A stretch of 51,774 nt of DNA from UBA5704 sp036264355 (GCA_036264355.1 DATARD010000310.1:1-51774); one strand, 5' to 3'; positions 41,724-50,599 are shown, counted from the first letter of the stretch. Program-made: numbers and translations. Notes: generated from the letters alone by a model not told the origin.

Positions 41724-42764
41724 ATGCTCCGTGCAACCAGCCCTTTCCGTCTCGTCCTGCTGGCCGCGCTTCTCCTGGGCCAGGCTCCCGCGGCCTTGCC
41801 GGGCGAGCCGCCGCGGGCCCTGCCGTTTCTGCGCGGCATCTCCTTCTCGCATGAGGTCCGCGAGGAAGGCTACGGCTCCGACATCGCGGCCGCGCAGCTC
41901 AGACGGATGCACGATCTGGGAGCCAACGCGGTGGCGATCGTCCCCTACGCTTTCACGCGGGCGCCGCTCGATTTGACGGTCCGCTATCGCGGCACCGACG
42001 AAAGTGATGAACGGCTGAGCCGGACCTTCGCCCAGGCGCGGCAGCTCGGATTGCGCACCATGCTCAAGCCGCAGCTCTGGGACCCCGGCCGCTTCACCGG
42101 CGACATCGCGATTCCCAAGGACGCCGATTTCGACCTCTGGTTCGGGGACTACCGGAGCTGGATGCTCCACGAGGCCGCCCTGGCGGCGCAGGAGAAGGCG
42201 GACCTGCTGGTCCTCGGCACCGAGCTTGGCGGCGTCACTCGGTCGCCGCACCAGGTGGCCGCCTGGCGCGGGCTGATCCGCGACGTGCGCCGGATCTATC
42301 CGGGGCCTCTCACCTACGCCGCCAACTGGGCGAACGATTTCGAGCTGTTGCCGTTCTGGGCCGACCTCGACGTCCTGGGACTCAACATGTACTACCCGCT
42401 GGCCGGCCCCGGCGAGACGCCGCGCGCCGACTCGCCGCGCGTCCGCGAGCTGAGCGCCAAGCTCGCCGCCCTGTCACGGCGCTACGGCAAGCCGGTCCTC
42501 TTCACCGAGGTCGGCTACGCCGCCACCAGTAGCGCCGCCGCCGAGCCCTGGAAAGAGGACACCGGAGCTCCCGATTCGGCCCTGCAGGCGCGCTGCTACC
42601 AGGTCGTCTTCGAAGCCTTCTACCGCGAGCCCTGGCTGGCCGGCCTCTTCTGGTGGAAATGGCCCAGCCACGGCCGCGGCAGCTCCGGAGGCCACTCCTT
42701 CAATCCGCTGGGCAAGCCGGCGTTGCAGGTCCTGGAACGCTGGTATGGGCAGGCAGGGCGGTGA
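41724..42764 (+). CDS. Secreted GH113-like glycoside hydrolase (TIM barrel)
   Basis: 346 aa with a signal peptide (LVLLAALLLGQAPAALPGE). The barrel pattern is that of GH113 and related beta-mannanase-like enzymes: GISFSHE at strand 1, LGLRTMLKPQLWDPG at strand 3, LLVLGTELGGV with the likely acid/base Glu, LDVLGLNMYYPLA, VLFTEVGYA with the likely nucleophile Glu, and GLFWWKWPSHG at strand 8. Both catalytic Glu residues are present. The location behind the CPR operon fits polysaccharide handling at the cell surface. Confidence 0.88.
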   Translation: MLRATSPFRLVLLAALLLGQAPAALPGEPPRALPFLRGISFSHEVREEGYGSDIAAAQLRRMHDLGANAVAIVPYAFTRAPLDLTVRYRGTDESDERLSRTFAQARQLGLRTMLKPQLWDPGRFTGDIAIPKDADFDLWFGDYRSWMLHEAALAAQEKADLLVLGTELGGVTRSPHQVAAWRGLIRDVRRIYPGPLTYAANWANDFELLPFWADLDVLGLNMYYPLAGPGETPRADSPRVRELSAKLAALSRRYGKPVLFTEVGYAATSSAAAEPWKEDTGAPDSALQARCYQVVFEAFYREPWLAGLFWWKWPSHGRGSSGGHSFNPLGKPALQVLERWYGQAGR

Positions 42765-42775
42765 GGTAGCATCTG

Positions 42776-43837
42776 ATGATGCAACCAGCCACCGACTGGA
42801 AAGAGGTCGTGCCCGCCGGCGAGGCGGAGCGGTTCGAGCGCCTTGGGGAACAGGTGCGGGACCTTCAGCGCAAGCACGCCCGCGACGGCGGCGTCCATCG
42901 TGGCCTGCACGCCAAGGCGCAAGCGGGCCTGGAGGCGGAATTCACCGTGCTGCCGGATCTGCCCGCGGAGGCCCGCCAGGGTCTGTTCGCCCAGCCGGCG
43001 ACCTATCGGGCGTGCGTCCGCTTCTCGAACGGCTCCGGCGTGCCGCGGCCCGACGCCAAGCCCGACGTGCGCGGCATCGGCATCAAGATCCTGGGGGTCC
43101 CCGGCAAGAAGGTCATTCCCGGTCTGGAGGATGCGACGACGCAGGACTTCCTGCTCATCCTCACGCCCTCGACGCCGTTCCGCAACGCCGAGGAGTTCGT
43201 CTGGTTCGTCATCGCCATGCAGCGACCTGCGCTGCTCCTGCCGCGCCTGCTGCTGCGCTTCGGGCCGGCGCGTGCCCTGCGCCTCCTCCGTTCGTTCTCC
43301 CGTCTGGGGAAACCGGTGACTTCGCTCGCCACGCGGCGTTTCTACAGCGCGCTGCCGATCCGGTTCGGCCCCTACGCCGTACACCTCTCCCTGGAACCGC
43401 ACGCCAAAGCCGGAGAGGCCGATCAGCCCGGGCTTTCGCGCGATTATCTGGGCGAGGAGCTGTCGAACCGGCTGGCCGCCGGCCCGGTCGTCTACGATGT
43501 CCGCGTCCAGCTCTTCGTCGACGAGGAGCGCACGCCGATCGAGGACGCCTCCCGCGAGTGGAAGGAAGAAGACGCGCCCTGGATCACCGTCGGGCGGTTG
43601 ACCCTGCCGCGGCAGGAGACCGGCTCCCCCCGCGGGCGCCGCGTCGCCGAGACCGTCGAGCGCCTCTCCTTCGATCCCTGGCACGCCCTCGTCGAGCACC
43701 GTCCGCTGGGAGACATGATGCGCGCCCGCAACACCGCCTACCGGCTGAGCACCCAGGAACGCGGCGCGGCGCCCGAGCCGGCGGGCAGCGAGCTGTTCGA
43801 GTCAGCGCCCCTCACTTCCCCGCCGCCACCCGCTTGA
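42776..43837 (+). CDS. Catalase-fold haem protein (catalase-related)
   Basis: 353 aa. Segments matching the catalase superfamily are HRGLHAKAQAGLEAEF, RACVRFSNGSG, DVRGIGIKILG, TQDFLLI and the proximal haem region SFDPWHALVEHRPLGDMMRARNTAYRLS. The distal residues of classical catalases are only partly kept: the His in VHRGLHAKAQ is a candidate, and the RFSN motif matches. The protein is shorter than monofunctional catalases and has no signal peptide. Peroxide or lipid-peroxide chemistry is likely; actual catalase activity is uncertain. Its 3' end overlaps the next, converging gene by 26 bp. Confidence 0.88.
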   Translation: MMQPATDWKEVVPAGEAERFERLGEQVRDLQRKHARDGGVHRGLHAKAQAGLEAEFTVLPDLPAEARQGLFAQPATYRACVRFSNGSGVPRPDAKPDVRGIGIKILGVPGKKVIPGLEDATTQDFLLILTPSTPFRNAEEFVWFVIAMQRPALLLPRLLLRFGPARALRLLRSFSRLGKPVTSLATRRFYSALPIRFGPYAVHLSLEPHAKAGEADQPGLSRDYLGEELSNRLAAGPVVYDVRVQLFVDEERTPIEDASREWKEEDAPWITVGRLTLPRQETGSPRGRRVAETVERLSFDPWHALVEHRPLGDMMRARNTAYRLSTQERGAAPEPAGSELFESAPLTSPPPPA

Positions 43838-44675
43838 GCACGAAGCGGTGGTCGCCGGTCTGTTTGCCGCCGGCCCAGGAGGTCCAGTCGTTGTCGAGGC
43901 CGTCGCCTTTGAGCGTGATGGTTCCGGAGTGGATGTGGGAGTCTTTGGCGGCGTCGAAGCCGGTGCCGCCGTTGAAGGCGAAGACGAATTCGCCGGGCTT
44001 CGAGGCCGCGGTGTCGAGCTTGAACTGCGGCCGGTTTCCCGCCGCGCAGTAGTGGGCGCCCCACAGCTCGCCGCCTTCGAGGTAGTAGAGCGTCATCATC
44101 TCGTGCGGCGTCCCCTGGAAGAGGGTCTCCACGACCACGTTGCCGTTCGCCGAGACCGCATAGACCACCTTGACCGGCGGCGTGCCTTCCTGGAGCGGCG
44201 GCGCTTCCCAGGTGCCGGCGAGCCCCTTCAGGGTTTGGAAGACCGCCTGGGCGTCGACCGGTCCGACGGGCGTTTCGGCCCGGAGCGCCGGCGCGGCGAG
44301 GAGGAGGATCAGGAGCGCCGCCGCCACCTTGCCGCCGTTGGTGACAGTGCGGGACCTCTGGGTGGCGTAGCCGACGATGATCCCCAGCAGGCTGCCGGGC
44401 AGGATGATCTCCAGGTAGTACTTGCCCTGCATCTGCGCCACGGCGAAGGCCAGGGCGGCGCCCACCGCGAGGCCGAAGAGGATGCCCAGCGGCAGCGAAT
44501 GCACCTTGCGGGCGAACCAGCCGATGAGGAGCCCGGCGATCAGGCCCTTGACGGTGGAGCCGATGACGATGCCGACGATCAGGGGCTTCACCTCCGGCGT
44601 CGACACCAGGGCCGAGAGCCCGTCGAAGATGCCCAGGATGCCGCCCAACACGAGACCGAGGATTGGTTTGTTCAT
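43812..44675 (-). CDS. Membrane domain fused to a secreted lipocalin-like domain
   Basis: 287 aa. Residues 1-110 hold four glycine-rich membrane segments (LGLVLGGILGIFDGLSAL; LIVGIVIGSTVKGLIAGLLIGW; LPLGILFGLAVGAALAFAVA; IILPGSLLGIIVGYA). A further hydrophobic stretch (VAAALLILLLAAPALRAE, about 117-134) looks like an internal signal peptide. The last ~150 residues are a beta-rich domain (LAGTWEAPPL, MTLYYLEGGELWGAHYC, HIHSGTITLKGDGL), like DUF1579/lipocalin-type secreted proteins. The layout suggests a fusion of a membrane protein gene with a secreted protein gene. The start follows GGGAGGAATC. Confidence 0.82.
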   Translation of the reverse strand: MNKPILGLVLGGILGIFDGLSALVSTPEVKPLIVGIVIGSTVKGLIAGLLIGWFARKVHSLPLGILFGLAVGAALAFAVAQMQGKYYLEIILPGSLLGIIVGYATQRSRTVTNGGKVAAALLILLLAAPALRAETPVGPVDAQAVFQTLKGLAGTWEAPPLQEGTPPVKVVYAVSANGNVVVETLFQGTPHEMMTLYYLEGGELWGAHYCAAGNRPQFKLDTAASKPGEFVFAFNGGTGFDAAKDSHIHSGTITLKGDGLDNDWTSWAGGKQTGDHRFVLKRVAAGK

Positions 44676-44748
44676 CTATGATTCCTCCCTGAGAAAAGAG
44701 CCGTGATCAGGTCCGACATTCTTCTGTACAGCGTCTCCGCGGATTCCT

Positions 44749-45735
44749 TTACCGGTGGAAGATCACGAGGAGGAGAGCGCGCATCAGGAGATAGGTGAGG
44801 ATGAGCAGGATCGGCACCCTGTAGCGGCGGACGAAGCGGACGGTCCGCTCGGCGAGGTTTTCGCGATAGGCATGGACGGCGAGCCCGGAGCCGTAGCGGA
44901 AGAGGTCGGCGGCGAGATCCTCCACCGTCTGGTAGCGCTCCACCGGAGCGTCCGCCATCGCCCGGCAGCGGATCGCCGAGAGGGGTCTCGCGACCCGCTC
45001 CTCGCCGGCCAGCAGGAATCCGAGGATCGCTCCCAGCGCCCAGACGTCGGTCCGCTCGTCGATCGAAGCCACGTCCCCGCGGGCCTGCTCGGGAGCCATA
45101 TAGCCAGGCGTGCCGAGGATGGTGCCATCGGCGTCCGGGAGCCCGCCGTCTTGCGCCACCCCCCAATCCATCACCAGCACCTCGCCGAAGGGACCGGCCA
45201 TGATGTTCTCCGGCTTCAGATCGCGGTGGATCACGCCGTGCGCATGGGCAAAGGACACGGCTTCGCAGATGCGGCCGAAGACGCGCAGCCGCTCGGCGAG
45301 ATCGAGGGTGGGAGCCAGCTCGTCGAGACGCCGGCCACGCACCCGCTTCATGACGTAGAAGACGCGGCCGTCGGAGAGCGTGCCGACGTCGTGGACCGGC
45401 ACGATGCCGGGGTGCTCCAGACGGGCGAGGATGCGGGCTTCGCGGACGGTGCGCTCCGCCAGGTCGCTGCCGGTGTCCACCACCTTGAGCGCCACCTCGC
45501 GGTCGAGATCCTGATCGCGGGCGAGATAGACCGTGCCCATGCCGCCGCGCCACAGCGTCTCGACGATCTCATAGGGCGTTCCGGCGAGGTCGGGCTGGTC
45601 GGCGGCCTCGCGCAGGTGGTCGAGCGCAGTGTCGGAGAGCCATCCGGACAGCCCTCTCCTCGGCTCCTTCGAAATCGAGCGACAGCGACGCCACTCCACC
45701 ACCCCGTTTGAGCCGCTGCGCCGCCCGGTGCTCAT
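44749..45735 (-). CDS. Membrane-bound Ser/Thr protein kinase
   Basis: 328 aa if the ATG at 45735 is used, but family-like sequence begins only at LSDTALDHLREAADQPDLAG (about 45650), so the first ~28 residues may be untranslated or vestigial. The kinase domain is complete: WRGGMGTVYLARD (glycine loop), EVALKVVD (Lys), HRDLKPENIM (catalytic loop), VMDWGVAQ in place of DFG (DWG, common in this group) and GTPGYMAPEQARGD. A C-terminal membrane helix (VPILLILTYLLMRALLLVIF) anchors it. It overlaps the upstream sigma-factor gene by up to 167 bp in a different frame. In Acidobacteria such kinases often follow sigma genes of this kind. Confidence 0.88.
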   Translation of the reverse strand: MSTGRRSGSNGVVEWRRCRSISKEPRRGLSGWLSDTALDHLREAADQPDLAGTPYEIVETLWRGGMGTVYLARDQDLDREVALKVVDTGSDLAERTVREARILARLEHPGIVPVHDVGTLSDGRVFYVMKRVRGRRLDELAPTLDLAERLRVFGRICEAVSFAHAHGVIHRDLKPENIMAGPFGEVLVMDWGVAQDGGLPDADGTILGTPGYMAPEQARGDVASIDERTDVWALGAILGFLLAGEERVARPLSAIRCRAMADAPVERYQTVEDLAADLFRYGSGLAVHAYRENLAERTVRFVRRYRVPILLILTYLLMRALLLVIFHR

Positions 45736-46018
45736 TGACCGCGAAGGTGTCCAGGCAGGTGCGAAGGAAGGTGCGGAAACGCGCCCGCGCCGGATCGTAG
45801 CGGTCGAACGTCCCCTTCTCCAGGGCGGCGAGGAAGAACGACTGGGTGAGATCCTGCGCTTCCTCGGCGCCGGTCTGCCACTTCACCCGCAGGTACTTGT
45901 AGACCGGTTTCCAGTAGCTCTCGACGAGCGCCGCGAACGCCGTCCGCCGCACCTCGGGGTCGGGATCGCGGGAGGCCAGAACCACCGAACGGCGGGTCGC
46001 TGGAAACGGGCCGGCCAT
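45569..46018 (-). CDS. ECF-like sigma factor lacking region 4 (truncated)
   Basis: 149 aa. Region 2 is clear: RRTAFAALVESYWKPVYKYLR, EEAQDLTQSFFLAALEKGTFDRYDPARARFRTFLRTCLDTFAVNEHRAAQRLKRGG in successive helices. It ends at LSLDFEGAEE. In relatives about 90-100 residues with sigma region 4 (-35 recognition) follow here. In this copy the frame instead runs into kinase-coding DNA in the wrong register (RHCARPPARGRRP) and stops. The protein should still bind core polymerase and -10 DNA but not the -35 box, so it may be inactive or act as a decoy. I infer a deletion fusing the sigma gene to the kinase. Confidence 0.75.
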   Translation of the reverse strand: MAGPFPATRRSVVLASRDPDPEVRRTAFAALVESYWKPVYKYLRVKWQTGAEEAQDLTQSFFLAALEKGTFDRYDPARARFRTFLRTCLDTFAVNEHRAAQRLKRGGGVASLSLDFEGAEERAVRMALRHCARPPARGRRPARPRRNAL

Positions 46019-46072
46019 AGGTTGACTATAGCGGATAGCTGGCGCGGGCTCGAACCGACTCCGTCACCTGAG

Positions 46073-46105
46073 GGAGGGAGGCCCGGCTCCGCCGGACCTC
46101 CCTCC
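46073..46105. terminator. Long GC hairpin between the sigma and FN3 genes
   Basis: GGAGGGAGG-C-CCGGC (46073-46087) pairs with GCCGG-A-CCTCCCTCC (46091-46105) around a 3-nt loop, giving 14 pairs and one C/A mismatch. It lies just past the stop of the FN3 gene on the minus strand. There is no T-run on either side, so if it terminates transcription it does so by structure alone. Confidence 0.5.
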
Positions 46106-46110
46106 TGAAC

Positions 46111-47973
46111 CTAGTGAGTTGTCGCTGACGTGTAGTTACTCGCGCACGAAGTCCCTGCACTGTTCACTGCGCAGACTGAGTAGTAGTAAGTCGTCCCCGA
46201 TGCCAGGCCGCTGTTCGTGTAGCTTGTCATGTTGGTGCCAACAGTGGCGATCTGCTGCCAGACGGAACCGGTCCAACGGTAAACCAAGAAGCCCGTTTCG
46301 TTGTTCGAGTTATCTTGCCAGGAGAACCTGATCGACGAGGTTGAGAGCGCTGAGGCGCTCAAGCCGGAAGGAGCCGCCGGCAGCGTGCTCCCACCCTGCG
46401 GGGTGGTCGCCGAAGTATAGCCACTCGCGCAGCCTGAGCCGGCGTTATTGGTGGCGCAGACCGTGTAGTAATAAGTCGTCGACGCCTGCAAGCCGCCATC
46501 GGTGTAGCTTGTCATGTTGGCGCCAACCGTTGAGATCTGCTGCCATGTGGACCCGTTCCAACGGTAAACCGCGAAGCCGTTTTCGTTGTTGGAGTTGTCT
46601 TGCCACGAGAATTTGATCGAGGAAGAAGAGAGAGCCGAAGCACTCAAGCCGGACGGAGCCGCCGGCGCCGTGCTCCCACTCTGCGTCGTCGCTGAGGTAG
46701 AGCCGCTCGCGCAACCCGAGCCAGTGCTGTTGGTGGCGCAGACGGTGTAGTAGTATGTAGTCGATGGCTGCAAGCCGCTGTCGGTGTAACTCGTCACGTT
46801 GGCACCAACAGTGTTGATCAGTTGCCACGTGGAACCGCTCAAGCGATAGACCTTGAAGCCCGTTTCATTACTTGAGTTGTCCTGCCACGAGAACTTGATG
46901 GAGGAAGACGAGAGAGCCGAAGCGCTCAAGCTGGTGGGGGCCGTCGGCACACCGCCGCCGTTGTTGACCCAGACGCTGTGACTCTGGCTGGCACTCAGGT
47001 TCGCTCCGTCCTTCGCTACGCACGTGACGACGTGCCGGACTCCTGTGTTGGCTACGGTGAGGTTCACACTTCCACTGCACGGGCTGCCGGAGCACGTCGC
47101 GACAGTGGTGGAGTCAAACACCAGCGAGATCGCCTGGATGCCGCTGCTGTCGCTTGCCTGGCACGAGATCGTAAACGGCGTGGTCACCGTTGCGCCATCG
47201 TTGGGCGAAAAGCTGGTGATGCTGGGGGGGGTTGTGTCAGAGCCGCCGAAGCACAGGAGCCAATTCTTGGCGATGTCAACACCGGTCGCACAGGCGACTC
47301 CGCCGAGAACACCACCCACAATCCCCGGGCACTCGGACAATGCGGTAGCCAGGCAGCCCGTCACGATGTCTCCCCAGCTACAGACGAGCGTTCCGAAGCT
47401 TGGCATGCTGTTGCTGATCGCGTCCCACAGGCACGCGAGCGTGCTGCTGGTGCTCAGTTGGGCCGATGAACCCAGGAAGTAGGACTCGCCTGTCGTCAGG
47501 TCGAGGACGTAGCGCTCGTTTCCATCGAGGCTGGAAAGGGAGACGGAACGGGGTTTCAGCTGCGCATCCGCTTCAAGCTTCAGCAGAAATGCCGTGGCCT
47601 TGCCCTCCTGTTCCGCCGCCACGATGAAACGGATGATGTTGCCCTGCCCCTCGGAAATCGTTGGAATGAAGTAGGGCCCGCCGCGCTGTTGCCCAAGGGC
47701 GAGCGAATGCTGCGGCAGCAGCTTCAGGTGTGCCTCCCCTAGCACTTGGGCCAGGCTCGAAGAAGGCAGCTTACTTTCCGGCAGGGCCAATAACGCGTTC
47801 ACCTGCGCTATGCCGTCGGCCATGCTGCTGACGGATATAAACTTCCGGCATGCGCTGGCTTCATTTGGAACCGAAAAGTGCTTAAGAAAGATGCGATTCT
47901 CCTCCTGGGCGTTCGCACCCATTGTGAGGAAGAGAGAAAAAAATGTCATTAGGAGAGCGATCGAGCTTCTCAT
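46111..47973 (-). CDS. Secreted protein with Cys-rich hydrophobic segment, Ig-like domain and three FN3 modules
   Basis: 620 aa with a signal peptide (SIALLMTFFSLFLTMGANA). Residues 23-175 are an unassigned domain. Residues 181-241 carry six regularly placed Cys (181, 198, 207, 215, 228, 241) in a Gly/Ala/Val-rich stretch (GIVGGVLGGVACATGV), which recalls halocin-C8-like bacteriocin domains; that is tentative. Residues 249-336 form an Ig-like domain (PPSITSFSPNDGATV). Three FN3 modules follow (about 342-431, 436-525, 531-619), each with FSWQDNS...ETGF.VYR and TTYYY.VCA..S. Base composition is lower in GC than in the neighbours, suggesting transfer. It is likely a surface or released adhesin or toxin-like protein. 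Confidence 0.88.
   Translation of the reverse strand: MRSSIALLMTFFSLFLTMGANAQEENRIFLKHFSVPNEASACRKFISVSSMADGIAQVNALLALPESKLPSSSLAQVLGEAHLKLLPQHSLALGQQRGGPYFIPTISEGQGNIIRFIVAAEQEGKATAFLLKLEADAQLKPRSVSLSSLDGNERYVLDLTTGESYFLGSSAQLSTSSTLACLWDAISNSMPSFGTLVCSWGDIVTGCLATALSECPGIVGGVLGGVACATGVDIAKNWLLCFGGSDTTPPSITSFSPNDGATVTTPFTISCQASDSSGIQAISLVFDSTTVATCSGSPCSGSVNLTVANTGVRHVVTCVAKDGANLSASQSHSVWVNNGGGVPTAPTSLSASALSSSSIKFSWQDNSSNETGFKVYRLSGSTWQLINTVGANVTSYTDSGLQPSTTYYYTVCATNSTGSGCASGSTSATTQSGSTAPAAPSGLSASALSSSSIKFSWQDNSNNENGFAVYRWNGSTWQQISTVGANMTSYTDGGLQASTTYYYTVCATNNAGSGCASGYTSATTPQGGSTLPAAPSGLSASALSTSSIRFSWQDNSNNETGFLVYRWTGSVWQQIATVGTNMTSYTNSGLASGTTYYYSVCAVNSAGTSCASNYTSATTH
46117..46950 (-). repeat. 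Three tandem FN3-coding modules of about 285 bp
   Basis: The three FN3 modules of the secreted protein are close copies at DNA level: GAGAACTTGAT, GAGAATTTGAT and GAGAACCTGAT mark the same position in each, and long stretches are identical. This indicates recent duplication. They could recombine and vary in number between strains. Confidence 0.75.
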
Positions 47974-48211
47974 CGTTAGGACCTCCAGATCCGTGAAAGC
48001 TCGGATCGACAGAGCTCTGAGGGTTTCCTCGTCCTTCTCCAGGAACGAGATCAGGCAGGGTCGACCCTGGCATCCGCGCCCACACTTCCAACTAGACGAA
48101 ATCGGAAATTCGGCTACGCGGAATCAGACGGCCTGCGCCGTCCTTAACTGTGTAGACACGGATTCACGGACTTGGTTTAGCCCGGTATAGCCCCACGGAA
48201 TCGACCTCGCT

Positions 48212-50443
48212 TTATTGCCGCCCCTTGCGCTCCCGTTTCGGCTCGCCTTTGGGCCCGCCTTTCGCCGGCCGCTTCGAAGCGTGCCGCGGTGCCCGCTCCT
48301 CGCGCTGCGCCGGCTCCGGCATGCCGGCGATCTTGAGCTCCAATCCGCGGCGGCGGAGGTTGACGGCGGCCAGCTCGACCTCGACGGGGTCGGCCAGGCG
48401 GAAGACGCGATGCTGGTGCTCCCCCACCAGGCTGTGGGAGTCGGCTTGATAGATGTAGTAGTCGTCCGCCATGGTGCGGATGGGCACCAAGCCGTCGACG
48501 AACAGGTCGTCGAGTTGGACGAAGAGACCGAACGGCTGCACCCCGGTGATGCGGCCGGGGAAGGTCTCGCCGACCCGGTCGGCCAGGAAGCGCACCTTCT
48601 TCCATTGCAGCAGATCGCGCTCCGACTGCTCGGCGCGGCGTTCGGTCGTGCTGGTGTGCTCGCCCTGGGCCGGCAGGCGGTCGGCCATCTGCATGCGCTC
48701 GACCAGCGCTTCGCCGCCCTGGAGCAGGGCACGCAGGCTGCGATGGACGACCAGGTCGGGGTAGCGTCGGATCGGCGAGGTGAAGTGGGTGTAGTAGCGC
48801 GAGGAGAGGGCGTAGTGGCCGCGGCATTCCGGGCTGTAGTGGGCGCGCTGCATGGTGCGCAGCACGACCGAGGAGATGAACGCCTCGGCCGGCGTCCCCT
48901 GGGCGCGCTTGAGGACCTCCTGGAGGAAGGAAGGATGCAGCGCGTCGTAGTTGCCGCGCAGCTCGATGCCGAGCGGCGCCAACTGGTCGCGCAGCTCCGC
49001 CAAGCGGTCCGGGCTCGGCGCGTCGTGCACGCGGTAGAGCGCCGGCACGCCGCGGGTCTCCAGTTGATAGGCGACCGCCTCGTTGGCGGCGATCATGAAC
49101 TCCTCGATCAGCCGGTGCGCCACATTGCGCTCTGTCGCGATCACGCCGACGACCGTGCCGTCGGTGCCCAGCTCGACGTTCCCCTCCGGCAGGTCGAAGT
49201 CGATCGAGCCGCGGGCCGCGCGGGCGCCGTTCAGGATGACCATCAGGGCGTGCATCTCGCGCAGCGCCGAGAGCACCGGGCCATACTCCGCGGCGTCGCC
49301 CGCGCGCGGCTCTTCGAGCAGACGGCGCACCTCGTTGTAGGTCATGCGCCGGGTGCTGCGGATCACCGTCTCGGCGAAGCGGCGGTTCTTGATGCGGCCG
49401 CTGGGAGCGATGTCGAGGAAGGCGGAGAGGGTGAGCCGCGGCACCTGCGGGCGCAGGGAGCAGAGGCCGTTCGACAGCGCCTCGGGGAGCATGGGGATGG
49501 CGCGGTCGGGATAGTAGACGCTGGTGCCGCGGCGGTAGGCCTCGTCGTCGAGCGGCGTCCCTTCCTGGACGTAGTGGGCGACGTCGGCGATGTGGACGCC
49601 GAGGCGGAAGGAGCCCTCGGGCAGACGTTCGATCGAGACGGCGTCGTCGAAGTCGCGCGAGCTTTCGCCGTCGATGGTGATGACGACCTGCTGCCGCAGA
49701 TCCTCGCGGCCGGCCCAGTCCGCCGGCGTCGGATCCGGGGGATAGGCGCGGAGCGCTGCGAGCACCGGCGCCGGAAAATCTTCCGGAATGCCGTAGTGGC
49801 GCAGCACCACCTCCACGTCGACCCCCGGCTCGTCGGGATCGCCGAGCACCTCGACCACCCGGCCGACGGCGACGCGCCCGCGCTCGATCGCCACCACTGC
49901 ATAGGCACCGTCCGGCACGGCGTCGGCCTCCACCACCTCCAGCTCGATCGCCAGCTTGGGATCGTAGGGCACGAGCCAGCGCCGGCCGCCCTCGGTCTCC
50001 AGGGTGCCGACCAGCGTCTCGTGGCGCCGGGCGAGGATCTGCAGCACCGCGCCCTCGGGGAGCTTCCAGTCGGTCGGCTTGGCCGTCCTGCCCATGCGGC
50101 ACACCAGCACCGTGTCGCCGGCGACGGCGCCGTTCAGGTTGCGCCGGCGGACGACCAGCTCCGGCTCCTGCCGGGGGCCGGGCCGCAGCAGGGAGTCGCC
50201 GGTTTCCAGGGGATCGATGATGCCCACCGCCCAGGGCGTGTGCTCGACGGCATACCAGCGTTCTTCGACCTCGACGGCGCGGCCCCGCTCGCGCAGGCTG
50301 CGCAACGCCGCCTCGAGCGCCGCGGCTCCAAGCTCAGGCTCCAAGGCCCGCCGCAGATCCGGCGCGGCGATCCCGGCCCGCCCTGCCGAATCCACGGCGG
50401 CGAAGGCCTTTTCCCGGGCCGGTCCCTCGGCTCCAGGCTTCAT
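48212..50443 (-). CDS. rnr: Ribonuclease R
   Basis: 743 aa. A 3'-5' exoribonuclease that degrades structured RNA. Order: N-terminal helix-turn-helix-like segment (1-65), two cold-shock domains (about 70-235), the RNB catalytic domain from about 250 and a C-terminal S1 domain (GETFPGRITGVQPFGLFVQLDDLFVDGLVP). The Mg2+-binding cluster reads ITIDGESSRDFDDAVS (about 256-270); the usual motif is DGEDARDFDDA, so the conserved Asp pair of DFDD is kept but the middle is ESS. TSPIRRYPDLVVHR is intact. A basic Lys/Arg/Gly tail follows. It is divergent from tRNA-Leu(CAG). Confidence 0.96.
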   Translation of the reverse strand: MKPGAEGPAREKAFAAVDSAGRAGIAAPDLRRALEPELGAAALEAALRSLRERGRAVEVEERWYAVEHTPWAVGIIDPLETGDSLLRPGPRQEPELVVRRRNLNGAVAGDTVLVCRMGRTAKPTDWKLPEGAVLQILARRHETLVGTLETEGGRRWLVPYDPKLAIELEVVEADAVPDGAYAVVAIERGRVAVGRVVEVLGDPDEPGVDVEVVLRHYGIPEDFPAPVLAALRAYPPDPTPADWAGREDLRQQVVITIDGESSRDFDDAVSIERLPEGSFRLGVHIADVAHYVQEGTPLDDEAYRRGTSVYYPDRAIPMLPEALSNGLCSLRPQVPRLTLSAFLDIAPSGRIKNRRFAETVIRSTRRMTYNEVRRLLEEPRAGDAAEYGPVLSALREMHALMVILNGARAARGSIDFDLPEGNVELGTDGTVVGVIATERNVAHRLIEEFMIAANEAVAYQLETRGVPALYRVHDAPSPDRLAELRDQLAPLGIELRGNYDALHPSFLQEVLKRAQGTPAEAFISSVVLRTMQRAHYSPECRGHYALSSRYYTHFTSPIRRYPDLVVHRSLRALLQGGEALVERMQMADRLPAQGEHTSTTERRAEQSERDLLQWKKVRFLADRVGETFPGRITGVQPFGLFVQLDDLFVDGLVPIRTMADDYYIYQADSHSLVGEHQHRVFRLADPVEVELAAVNLRRRGLELKIAGMPEPAQREERAPRHASKRPAKGGPKGEPKRERKGRQ

Positions 50444-50470
50444 GACGCACTCCTCATGACGAACACCTCA

Positions 50471-50500
50471 TTGACATACTCTCTCCTCCCTCCCTACAAT
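50471..50500 (+). promoter_or_regulatory. Sigma-70 promoter of tRNA-Leu(CAG)
   Basis: TTGACA (50471-50476) and TACAAT (50495-50500) are separated by 18 bp. The tRNA begins only 10 bp after the -10 box, so its 5' leader is nearly absent. The TTGACA-N18 layout matches that of the other tRNA-Leu promoter in the window. Confidence 0.8.
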
Positions 50501-50509
50501 CACCCCGCT

Positions 50510-50599
<90 letters not shown>

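Noticed and set aside
47974..48211. A gene in the gap between the FN3 gene and rnr
   Set aside because: Short frames only, no ribosome site or motif; the gap probably holds the FN3 gene's promoter, though no clear -35/-10 pair could be read.
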